Below, one piece after another: positions 54,253-64,000 of a stretch of 64,000 nt of DNA. Position 1 is the stretch's first letter, and every line of letters starts with the position of its first letter. The DNA is from Chondrosia reniformis. Lineage: Eukaryota; Porifera; Demospongiae; Chondrillida; Chondrillidae. Position numbers and translations under genes: made by a program. Under the pieces are notes generated by a model. The model did no database searches. It had not been told where the DNA came from and worked only from the letters and a program-made list of their open reading frames with translations. Where the stretch lies: NCBI GenBank assembly GCA_947172415.1, contig OX359197.1:7193673-7257672 (forward strand), in the 5' to 3' direction.

Positions 54253-54783
54253 GTGACTTTGAAATTAGGGAGGAGCTAAATATATCAAACTATTCATTAT
54301 GTAAACAGTCCAAACTTACATTTATAATTTGGGTTGAACAATAAATTGGCAATGTAAATTTAAGTTTCAGAAACTAAAATACTTTCAATGAATTCATTTA
54401 GTGAGTTAGCATGGTTTTCAACTGAAGAATGGAAATTAATAATTAATAGAAAAGTTAATGATAGCCTCCTTTCTTTTATATTAGACTGCCAAATTATACA
54501 ACACATATACAGTGTTACTATAGAGTGTCTCCACCACTGATAGCAGTACCATATATAGGACCATTCAATCTCACAGGCCACAATGGTCTCTCTATCTATG
54601 GGTTAGGGCTTGGAGAAGGTCTCCCTATTAATCCACTACATGGGTTCTCACTATATACGACCTGTATCTGCAGTTGAACAGATAAACAGAATACTGTACT
54701 CCCTTCTGATACAAGAAACATGCAAAATCATATTAAACTATAATATGTACAATAATTAATATAACAAAAGTGCATTCAGTCCA
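54253..54783 (-). promoter_or_regulatory. Upstream region of T10 / 3' flank of copy J
   Basis: This 531-bp gap has no gene. The E-box tcatgtga is at about 54249-54256. The shared block is at about 54589-54690, shortened at its 5' side (caatggtctctc) and with ggcttgg for ggctcgg. Confidence 0.45.
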
Positions 54784-56894
54784 TCAAAATAGTCCAGCGT
54801 CCTTTTTCAGTGAAGTCTGCTTCCAAGGAGGCAGAGATGAGAAGTCCGTCCGTGACATTTTAAACACGTTCTACATAAGGCACATACAATTATGTTTTGC
54901 TATGCAGACAAATAACAAAATACTAAATTAGTATACATTAAGCCAAGTATGACACTGGCAGGAGAAGGGACACATGGAATCCACCAAGTATTTACCTTAA
55001 AGTCCTCATCTCCAAGGTAGGTTTCTAATTTCTTTGGATCAACTCCCTCGGGGAGAGGTTTCTTTTTCAGCTCAGCCAGCGAGTATCTGTCTCTGCTCAG
55101 CTTCTTCAGCTCCTCTGAAGCATCTGATCGATGAGGACTCTTGATGATCACAAAAGGTCTGTTAGCCTCGGCCACCTTCTTATCACTCTCCCAGGATGGA
55201 AAGAGATTGGTGAACCGCTGGTGTTCAAAACCAGCAGAGACAACGTAAACATGAGGCTCCACAATGCGACCAGTAGCTACACACAGGAAGACCAATTAAT
55301 TATATCAATACATTAGGATTCAAAAGCTTATAGATGATGATTGAGAATGATTACCAATGGTTTGATTATCGCTTCATAGATTTTAACTGATAATTACGTT
55401 ACATGTTATATTTATAAGCACAACAAAATATTATTTATTTATTGAGAGCAGTCATTAGTTAGGAAGGCAAATGATCCAATATTATGAACTAAAGGAGTTA
55501 ATTGCACTCAGCTGTGCAGAGGCTATGATGATAAGCACATAATCACTGGAAATGTATTACACCAAACCAGCCAAGTGACATAAGCCATTTATGTTCACTG
55601 ATATCAGTAATATGTTAATAAAATCTAAGATGCCAAATCAAGTGTACTCACCTTTAGAGTAGCTGACGGCAGTCTCCAGTGCTAATCTTTTGTCTCTTAT
55701 GAATCTCACTTGAGCATCTCCAGTAAACTGGTTCTTTTCTCTGAAACGTGGATCCGACTGCACCGGCCACCAGCCAGACCACACATAGATCTCATATTGA
55801 GCGTCCAATAGGAAGAGAGCTGAGGGTGATGGGGCAGGCAGACTGTAAACAGGAGACCATTACAGCATGGGGGAGTACCTGTGTTGTAGTGGCTTACCAG
55901 GTTGTTCACAACAGTATAAGTCCGTCTGTAGGAAGGGAAAGGCTTCCGGCTCTCCTGTCCTGCAAGGATAGAGGACCTCTGTTGGGAGGAACTCTCCCAT
56001 AGACTCCACACTTGGAGCCAATTACATTATCTACTTATATAGCACTGTACAGTTGGGATGCTACACCAACTCACTCTTAGCAGTAGTTGGGTTCTTTATA
56101 TTTGTCACTTTAGCTGTTGTTAGTGTGGATGGAGTGACTTTAGCTGTTGACACGTTAGTTGGTTCTTTGGAAACTGCACTGTCTTCACAACTTGAAGAAC
56201 TGGACGATTGAGAATGTCTCTCCGAAGCATTCCCTTTCTTGTTGGATAATTTGATTTTGTGTGGAGAAGATTGAAGAGTCTTTTGAGATTTAGTGGTACT
56301 TGTCTCTGCAGACATGTGCTTTGGCTTCTTGGGTTTAGAAGTGACTTCAACTTCAGTTGTATATTTTCTCTTTTTTCCTTTTGACTGGTCACATTGAACA
56401 ACAGTGCATTTGACTCTAACACACAAAAGAACTACAAACGTACAACATTCTTAAATAGGAACTGTGTGACTGAAGGTATATAATAGGGTATGGCAGGTAA
56501 TCTTATTTAGACTGGGAAGGCTATTATTACTGGACTACTATTAAGAAAGAAAGTATATCTATTAATGTCAATGTTAGGTACAACCTACTATAGACATACT
56601 GCAAAGCATAGCTCTTCGTTCGTATGTCAGTGTGCACATATGAAATGGACCAACATACCGAATTGTGTCGTTATCCTTTAGCAGATGAATGTCTTCTTGA
56701 GGAAGCAGCGCACAGTCGTCCATTGTGAGGTCCAGTTTGACGCCACGCAGATCTTCAAAGAACCTCTTCTTGATGACGCCACACAGATCAGCAATGACGG
56801 AACAGGATGTCAGATTCATGAGAAACCAAACGAACTGTGGACAAGCAGGAGGAGGGTTGACGAACAATAACTTCAACCTTACCGAGTCGGCCAT
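54784..56894 (-). CDS. Coilin-supervillin fusion, copy J (intact)
   Basis: Six exons: 56894-56659, 56415-56075, 55978-55898, 55819-55652, 55276-54996, 54870-54784; lengths and phases as in copy A (397 residues). Intron 1 is shortened by about 150 bp (junction near 56546), but both splice sites are kept. A Val replaces Ala in DLCGVIKKRF, and the linker has Glu for Lys in NASERHS. Exon 4's last codons differ only synonymously (TCT AAA for TCC AAG), leaving a good donor. No lesion is seen. The T11 stop is 118 bp upstream. Confidence 0.75.
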
Positions 56895-57012
56895 TTTATC
56901 TATAGACTATTGAACTACGTAGATCTAAATATCTTTTGAGAAAATTCAATTAACATTAAATAATTTTGAAGTTACGAAGCAGTAATCTATAAAGCATATC
57001 TCGTTATATCAG

Positions 57013-59343
57013 TCAGAGTATTAGTACTACAATTCTCTTGTTTCCACTGTCAGCAATATATAGATTTCCTTCATCACTGATAGCAAGACTAAAAGGAAGG
57101 TCCAACCCAAGATTATCAACTTCACCAACATACTGTCCATCTGGTGTGAAGATGGAGATTTTGTTAGCACTGTATGATGAAACTATTATGTGTCCATCAC
57201 TTGTGACTGCTATATCAGTGGGGCGCTTGACAATGTCTTCACCAAACTGTCGGATGTACCGTCCATCCTGATCATGTACTTTGATGCAATGATTGATATG
57301 GTCACTAATGTACACTAATCCATCTGGTGATATACAGAGATACCAGGGAAATTGAAAGCAACCTGCTCCACTGCCATATGAACCAAAGCATCTTAGGAAC
57401 TGACCATTCTCTGTAAATACAGATATTCTATGATTGCCACTTTCTACTATAAAAAGGTGTCCCTCTTCATTGAATGCCACTCCCCTAGGATTGCTTAATT
57501 GACCTTGCTTTGACCCTTGACCTCCAAACTGTCTTATTAGTTGACCAGTTGGAGTGTAGATCTTAATAACATGGTTGCTATAGGCACAAATGACAATGTT
57601 ACCAGATTTGCTGAAAGTTATCCCATAGACATAGCCACAATCTTTCTTAAATCTTCTCACAATTTGACCTGTCCTGTTAATAACAAGGATTTCTTTGGTG
57701 TTGTATTTTGCAGCATACAACATTCCATCTGATCCACAAGCTACTGCATAGCATGCTCCACCAATCATAATCTCTTTTTGGATTTCGTTCATCTTCTTGA
57801 TATCCAATGGCTTAGCAACCTTCACCTCTATCGGACTGCCCGCTAAGTGGTGACCTCCGATGGTCACACTCAGCATACATTCGAGTGATGGAACACTCTT
57901 AAAGTGTACCTCATATGTGCCATCTCTCTTGTCTGTTGCCTTACCTCTCAGAGGAACACCTGCTGTCACAGGACAAAGGACAGCCAACACCTTTTCTCCT
58001 CCTCGGCACTCATTGCCTCTCTCATCTTTTGTGGTGACTTTGAAGGAAAATTCTTTCTTCTTCTGTATTTGAATGAAGACAGTACCGTCTTTGCTCTTCT
58101 TCAACCCTCTAATACTGCAGTTTGGTGGATGTGCCTGCAAGCAGACTCCTCCAAATGAAGACAATATCTTCTCTGTTTCGGATTGCTTGGAAGAGATAAA
58201 CTGGATGGATGGGTGAATGTAGCAAGATGGCTGAGGAGTATGTCCAGTAAGTTCATACACTCGTTTGACCACCATCTTGGTCAAGTAAAGCTGTTCTTCT
58301 CTTCTTCCATTTGAAAAGATGTCTTCTGAAAAGGAAAGAAACTCCTCCCACTTCTTCATTTTAACTTGAAGCACTTTTCTCTGCTTGACAAGAGACTTTC
58401 TTCCGATTTCTTCTGTTTTCCTCACTTCACCAACAAGACTATCACATCTTCTAGTTACCATGGCAATTAGCTGTTCCTTCATTGCAAGGATCTCTCCTAC
58501 AGCATCAGCGGACTGCTGTTGGAGACTAGCTTCACTGGCCTCCACTTCCTGAAGGGCATTGCACAATGCCTTTATCTGTCCCCTGGCAGACAGCACACAC
58601 TGTGTCAGAGTGCTCCTGTTTAGCTCTCCCAGTTTATCATTGATGAAGGACACACTGTGAGTCTTGTGGCCACCAACAGAATGACATATGGCACAGATCA
58701 TCTGTTGACAGTCGTGACAGTATAGCTTCTTCTTTTCGTTGTGTTCTGCACATTGGAAAATATCTTCTTTTGTAGAGCCACCTTCTAAGGTTTCATTAAT
58801 CGATTGGATTTGATGCCTCTTGAGCATTTTCTTTGATCTGTGAAGATCTACACACTCTTGGCAAATAAAGAAATCACAGTCTGTGCAGTAGCTCACGGCT
58901 GCTCTCTTCTCTTCGTGGTCCTCTTGACAGACCACTCCTTCCTTCTGATACTGACTGCTCACTGTCTTCCTCAGAGCAAAGGGATGGCTTGGAAGACCAC
59001 CGGGAGGGATGGAGAACACTTCATCACAGATCTCACAGGACACTCCTTGTTGGAGCATCTTCTCCTGACACTCCACCTTCTCACACAAGGCAAGGGAGTG
59101 CAGACAAGGTAGACATTTAAGCTCTTCTACTCTCACTCCACAACTGACACAAGAGAGACTGAGATTAGTTGATGGAAAAGAAGAACTAGAAGTGGATGGA
59201 ACCTCTGGAAGCTCAGCCATTTGATTTGGTAATGGTGGGATGATGTGACTTTGAAATAAGAAAGGAGCTAAATATATCAAACTATATGCTGTGTATACAG
59301 TACGTACACGTAAACATTCTATATATTCTAGGAACTCTGCCAT
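57013..59343 (-). CDS. TRIM-NHL protein T11
   Basis: Intact single-exon gene. The frame is 776 codons from 59343; the ATG at 59220 aligns with MAELP (735 residues). The upstream extension is nearly the same as in T7 (MAEFLEYIECL). The sequence is close to T1: both share SIQFISSKQSETEKIL and LKKSKDG or similar changes. Coiled coil TEEIGRKSLVKQ matches T1. NHL loops are CAYSNHV (Asp lost at a position otherwise constant), VESGNHRI and SDHINHCI; blade 5 entry KRPTDIAV has Asp for Gly. It ends VVLIL, 118 bp before copy J. Confidence 0.9.
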   Translation of the reverse strand: MAEFLEYIECLRVRTVYTAYSLIYLAPFLFQSHIIPPLPNQMAELPEVPSTSSSSFPSTNLSLSCVSCGVRVEELKCLPCLHSLALCEKVECQEKMLQQGVSCEICDEVFSIPPGGLPSHPFALRKTVSSQYQKEGVVCQEDHEEKRAAVSYCTDCDFFICQECVDLHRSKKMLKRHQIQSINETLEGGSTKEDIFQCAEHNEKKKLYCHDCQQMICAICHSVGGHKTHSVSFINDKLGELNRSTLTQCVLSARGQIKALCNALQEVEASEASLQQQSADAVGEILAMKEQLIAMVTRRCDSLVGEVRKTEEIGRKSLVKQRKVLQVKMKKWEEFLSFSEDIFSNGRREEQLYLTKMVVKRVYELTGHTPQPSCYIHPSIQFISSKQSETEKILSSFGGVCLQAHPPNCSIRGLKKSKDGTVFIQIQKKKEFSFKVTTKDERGNECRGGEKVLAVLCPVTAGVPLRGKATDKRDGTYEVHFKSVPSLECMLSVTIGGHHLAGSPIEVKVAKPLDIKKMNEIQKEIMIGGACYAVACGSDGMLYAAKYNTKEILVINRTGQIVRRFKKDCGYVYGITFSKSGNIVICAYSNHVIKIYTPTGQLIRQFGGQGSKQGQLSNPRGVAFNEEGHLFIVESGNHRISVFTENGQFLRCFGSYGSGAGCFQFPWYLCISPDGLVYISDHINHCIKVHDQDGRYIRQFGEDIVKRPTDIAVTSDGHIIVSSYSANKISIFTPDGQYVGEVDNLGLDLPFSLAISDEGNLYIADSGNKRIVVLIL

Positions 59344-60064
59344 GGATATAGTTTAGTTTCATTTAGTAAGTTTCTTTTCAATTTCAAGAATGAGAATAAT
59401 AGAAAATTTCCTGGTTTCGAGTGTCGACATCAGCATTATGAAGAAGAGTGTCTCCCTATCACTGATCTATTATATGTGCATGCATATGCATATATAGTTG
59501 TTGGCTGATTTTGAGTGGAACCGCAGGAAGCTCAGCCATTTTGGAAATACTTGGGATCTGAAATTAGGGGGGAGCTCAATATATCAAGCTATTCATTATG
59601 TAAACAGTCCAAACCAATATTGTGTATGACAATGTAAATTTTAGTTTCTAGAAGCTAAAATTAGTGAGTTAGCATGGTTTTCAACTTAAGAATGGAAATT
59701 AATAATTAATAGAAAAGTTAATGATAGTCTCCTTTCTATTATATTAGACTGCCAAATTATACAACACATATACAGTGTTACTATAGAGTGTCTCCATCAC
59801 TGATAGCAATACCATATATAGGACCATTCAATCTCACAGGCCAGCAACCTATTTCTATTTGAGGTGGTCTCTCTATCTATGGGTTAGGGCTCGGAGAAGG
59901 TCTCCCTATTAATCCACTACATGGCTTCTCACTATATACGACCTGTATCTGCAGTTGAACAGATAGACAGAATACTGTACTCCCTTCTGATACAAGAAAC
60001 ATGCAAAATCAAATTATACTATAATATGTACAATAATTAATATAACAAAAGTGCATTCAGTCCA
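59344..60064 (-). promoter_or_regulatory. Upstream region of T11 / 3' flank of copy K
   Basis: This 721-bp gap has no gene. The relic TRIM start is at about 59517-59539. The alternative leader is shared with T1 and T7, with a short deletion near 59660. The shared block is at about 59864-59970. Confidence 0.5.
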
Positions 60065-62287
60065 TCAAAATAGTCCAGCGTCCTTTTTCAGTGAAGTCTG
60101 CTTCCAAGGAGGCAGAGATGAGAAGTCCGTCCGTGACATTTTAAACACATTCTACATAAGGTACATACAATTATGTTTTGCTATGCAGACAAATAACAAA
60201 ATACTAAATTAGTATACATTAAGCCAAGTATGACACTGGCAGGAGAAGGGACACATGGAATCCACCAAGTATTTATCTTAAAGTCCTCATCTCCAAGGTA
60301 GGTTTCTAATTTCTTTGGATCAACTCCCTCGGGGAGAGGTTTCTTTTTCAGCTCAGCCAGCGAGTATCTGTCTCTGCTCAGCTTCTTCAGCTCCTCTGAA
60401 GCATCTGATCGATGAGGACTCTTGATGATCACAAAAGGTCTGTTAGCCTCGGCCACCTTCTTATCACTCTCCCAGGATGGAAAGAGATTGGTGAACCGCT
60501 GGTGTTCAAAACCAGCAGAGACAACGTAAACATGAGGCTCCACAATGCGACCCGTAGCTACACACAGGAAGACCAATTAATCATATCAATACATGACCAA
60601 TGAATCAATATATTAGGATTCAAAAGTTAATAGATGATAATTGAGAATGATTATCAATGGTTTCATTATCGCTTCATAGATTTGAAATGATTTTAACATT
60701 ACATTATATATTTAAAACACAACAAAATATTATTTATTTATTGAGAGCAGTCATTAGTTAGGAAGGCAAATGATCCAATATTAAGTTTTGTATGAACTAA
60801 GGAAGTTAACAGAGGCTATGATGGTAATCAAATAATCATTGGAAATATATTACACCAAACCAGCCAAGTGATATAAGCCATTTATGTTCACTGATATCAG
60901 TAAAATATGTTAATAAAATTTCAGATGCCAAATCAAGTGTACTCACCCTTGGAGTAGTTGACAGCAGTCTCCAGTGCTAATCTTTTGTCTCTTATGAATC
61001 TCACTTGAGCATCTCCAGTAAACTGGTTCTTTTCTCTGAAACGTGGATCCGACTGCACCGGCCACCAGCCAGACCACACATAGATCTCATATTGAGCATC
61101 CAATAGGAAGAGAGCTGAGGGTGATGGGGCAGGCAGACTGTAAACAGGAGACCATTACAGCAAGGGGGAGTAACTGTGTTGTAGTGGCTCACCAGGTTGT
61201 TCACAAGAGTATAAGTCCGTTTGTAGGAAGGGAAAGGCTTCCGGCTCTCCTGTCCTGCAAGGATAGAGGACCTCTGTTGGGAGGAACTCTCCACACTTGG
61301 AGCCAATTACATTATCTACTTATATGGCACTGTACAGTTGGGATGCTACACCAACTCACTCTTAGTAGTAGTCGGGATCTTTGTATTTGTCACTTTAGCT
61401 GTTGTTTGTGTGGATGGAGTGACTTTAGCTGTTGACACGTTAGTTGGTTCTTTGGAAACTGCACTGTCTTCACAACTTGAAGAACTGGACGATTGAGAAT
61501 GTCTCTTTGAAGCATTTCCTTTCTTGTTGGATAACTTGACTTTGTGTGGAGAAGATTGAAGAGTCTTCTGTGATTTAGTGGTACTTGTCTCTGTGGACAT
61601 GTGCTTTGACTTCTTGGGTTTAGAAGTGACTTCAACTTCAGTTGTATTTTTTCTCTTTTTTCCTTTTGACTGGTCACATTGAACAACAGTGCATTTGACT
61701 CTAACACACAAAAGAACTACAAACGTACAACATTCTTAAATAGGAACTGTGTGACTGAAGGTATATAATATAGGGTATGGCAGGTAATCTTATTTAGACT
61801 GGGAAGGCCATTATTACTGGACTACTATTAAGGCACCAGTGATAATGAAATATCTATACATTCCAGTGGATATACTGTATTGGTCCTTAAGACATATTTA
61901 GTATACATCACTCATATCATTAGTTGTGGTACTACACAACATCAGAAAGTATATCTATAATGTCAATGGAACAACCTACTGTATAGATATACTGCAAAGC
62001 ATAGCTCTTCGCTCGTATGTCAGTGTGCACATATGAAATGGACCAACATACCGAACTGTGTCGTTATCCTTTAGCAGATGAATGTCTTCTTGAGGGAGCA
62101 GCGCACAGTCGTCCATTGTGAGGTCCAGTTTGACGCCACGCAGATCTTCAAAGAACCTCTTCTTGATGGCGCCACACAGATCAGCAATGATGGAACAGGA
62201 TGTCAGATTCATGAGAAACCAAACGAACTGCGGACAAGCAGGAGGAGGGTTGACGAACAATAACTTCAACTTTACCGAGTCGGCCAT
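60065..62287 (-). pseudogene. Coilin-supervillin copy K, splice donor lost
   Basis: Exons by alignment: 62287-62052, 61700-61360, 61273-61193, 61114-60947, 60557-60277, 60151-60065. All exons are open, but the exon 5 donor is AT instead of GT (plus strand tttatcttaaag where others have tttaccttaaag, base 60276). Reading on would give DEDFKINTWW and a stop in the intron, losing the headpiece C-terminal helix (LPPWKQ to AGLF). Intron 2 is 10 bp shorter (near 61291). Intron 4 is altered and lacks a segment (near 60810). The exon 3 donor is a variant but valid gtgagc. The T12 stop is 117 bp upstream. Confidence 0.7.
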
Positions 62288-62404
62288 TTTATCTATAGAC
62301 TATTGAACTACGTAGATCTAAATATTCTTTGCGAAAATTCAATTAACATTAAATAATTTTGAAGTTATTACAAAGCAATGATCTATAAAGTATATCTCGT
62401 TATA

Positions 62405-64000
62405 TCAGTCAGAGTACAGTACAACAATTCTCTTGTTTCCACTGTCAGCAATATATAGATTTCCTTCATCACTGATAGCAAGACTATAAGGACGGTCCAA
62501 CCAAAGATTATCAACTTCACCAACACACTGTAGGCCATCTGGTCTGAAGATGGAGATTTTATTAGAAAGTGATGCAACTATTATGTGTCCATCACTTGTG
62601 ACGGCTATACCAGTGGGGCTCTTGACAATGTCTTCACCAAACTGTCGGATGTACCGTCCATCCTGATCATGTACTTTGATGCAATGATTGTTATAATCTG
62701 TGATGTACACTAATCCATCTAGTAATATACAGAGTTGCCAGGGAAATGCAAAACAACCTGCTCCACTGCCATATGAACCAAAGCACCTTAGGAACTGACC
62801 ATTCTCTGTAAATACAGATATTCTATCATTGACACTTTCTGCTATAAAAAGGTGTCCCTCATCATTGACTGCCACTCCCATAGGACCATCTAATTGACCT
62901 TGCTTTGACCCTTGACCTCCAAACTGTCTTACTAGTTGACCAGTTGGTGTGTAGATCTTGATAACATGGTTGCTATAGTCACTAATGACAATGTTACCAG
63001 ATTTGCTGAAAGTTATCCCATAGACATAGCCACAATCATTCTTAAATCTTCTTGCAATTTGACCTGCCCTATTAATAACAAGGATTTCTTTGGTGTTGCA
63101 ATTTGCAGCATACAACATTCCATCTGATCCACAAGCTACTGCAAAGCATTCTCCACCAATATTAATCTCTTTTTGGATTTCATTCATTTTCTTAATATCC
63201 AATGGCTTAGCAACCTTCACCTCTACTGGACTGCCAGCTATGTGGTGACCTCCGATGGTCACACTCAGCATACACTCGAGTGATGGAACGCTCTTAAAGT
63301 GTACCTCATATGTGCCATCTCTCTTGTCTGTTACCTTACCTCTCAGAGGAACACCTGCTGTCACAGGACAAAGGACAGCCGACACCTTTTCTCCTCCTCT
63401 GCACTCATTGCCTCTCTCATCTCTTGTGGTGACTTTGAAGGAAAATTCTTTCTTCTTCTGTATGTGAACAAAGGCAGCACCATCTTTGTTCTTCTTCAAC
63501 CCTCTAATACTGCAGTTTGGTGGATGTGCCTGCAAGCAGACTCCTCCAAATGAAGACAATGTCTTCTCTGTTTCGGATTGCTTGGAAGAGATAAACTGGA
63601 CAGATGGGTGAATGTAGGAAGATGGCTGAGGAGTATGTCCAGTAAGTTTGTACACTCGTTTGACCACCATCTTGGTCAAGTACAGCTGTTCTTCTCTTCT
63701 TCCATTTGAAAAGATGTCTTCTGAAAAGGAAAGAAACTCCTCCCATTTCTTCATTTTAACTTGAAGCACTTTTCTCCGCTTGACAAGAGCTTTTCTTCCG
63801 ATTTTTCCGTTTTCCTCACTTCACTAACAAGACTATCACATCTTCTAGTTACCATGGCAATTAGCTGTTCCTTGATTCCAACGACCTCTCCTACAGCATC
63901 AGCGGACTGCTGTTGGAGACTAGCTTCACTGGCCTCCACTTCCTGAAGGGCATTGCTCAATGCCTTTGTCTGTCCCCTGGCAGACAGCACACACTGTGTC
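62405..64000 (-). pseudogene. TRIM-NHL copy T12, frameshifted, N-terminus beyond the edge
   Basis: The gene enters from the right edge in the coiled coil. One base is missing near 63800-63806 (plus strand gatttttccg for gatttcttccg), so the upstream coiled-coil frame runs out of phase. From 63769 the standard frame is open through filamin and NHL to 62405. A second 1-bp loss near 62416 changes the terminus to VVLYSD in place of VVLVL. Blade loops are SDYSNHV, AESVNDRI and TDYNNHCI, and LLDGLVY replaces SPDGLVY. The RING and B-boxes are outside the window. Confidence 0.75.

Overview
The window looks like a compact, AT-rich, intron-containing metazoan genome. Short introns (about 80-420 bp), gene spacers of about 100 bp, intronless TRIM-NHL genes with a filamin domain, and metazoan coilin and supervillin modules all fit an early-branching animal. 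A demosponge such as Amphimedon is my best guess; this is inference, not a database match.

Almost the whole window is one head-to-tail tandem array on the minus strand, with a period of about 5.0-5.6 kb. Each unit, read on the minus strand, has (1) a single-exon TRIM-NHL gene of about 735-745 residues (RING, two B-boxes, coiled coil, filamin repeat, six NHL blades), (2) a spacer of about 90-120 bp, (3) a six-exon gene that joins the N-terminal domain of coilin and a Lys/Ser-rich linker to the C-terminus of supervillin (last gelsolin-like repeat plus villin headpiece), and (4) a 0.45-0.9 kb intergenic region upstream of the next TRIM gene. I count 12 TRIM-NHL copies (T1 and T12 cut by the window edges) and 11 coilin-supervillin copies (A-K). 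TRIM copies T3-T11 are open; T2 and T12 are frameshifted. Coilin-supervillin copies A, C, D and J are open with all splice sites; B, E, F, G, H, I and K carry visible lesions.

The array is interrupted between copy H and T9 (about 42055-46810) by nested mobile and repetitive DNA. This holds a retroelement-like ORF between direct repeats, a 2.36-kb element with 460-bp inverted terminal repeats containing a near-perfect foldback, and a block of 92-bp tandem repeats that is itself duplicated. A smaller palindrome-rich element (about 10235-10773) has replaced the 5' end of copy B.

The most unusual content is the predicted coilin::supervillin fusion. Its exon phases join cleanly across the fusion point, it has been amplified with an adjoining TRIM-NHL gene, and its supervillin part differs between copies mostly at synonymous sites. 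The TRIM copies keep a near-constant RING/B-box region, while their NHL blades vary at repeating, equivalent positions. No product or interaction is shown by sequence alone.
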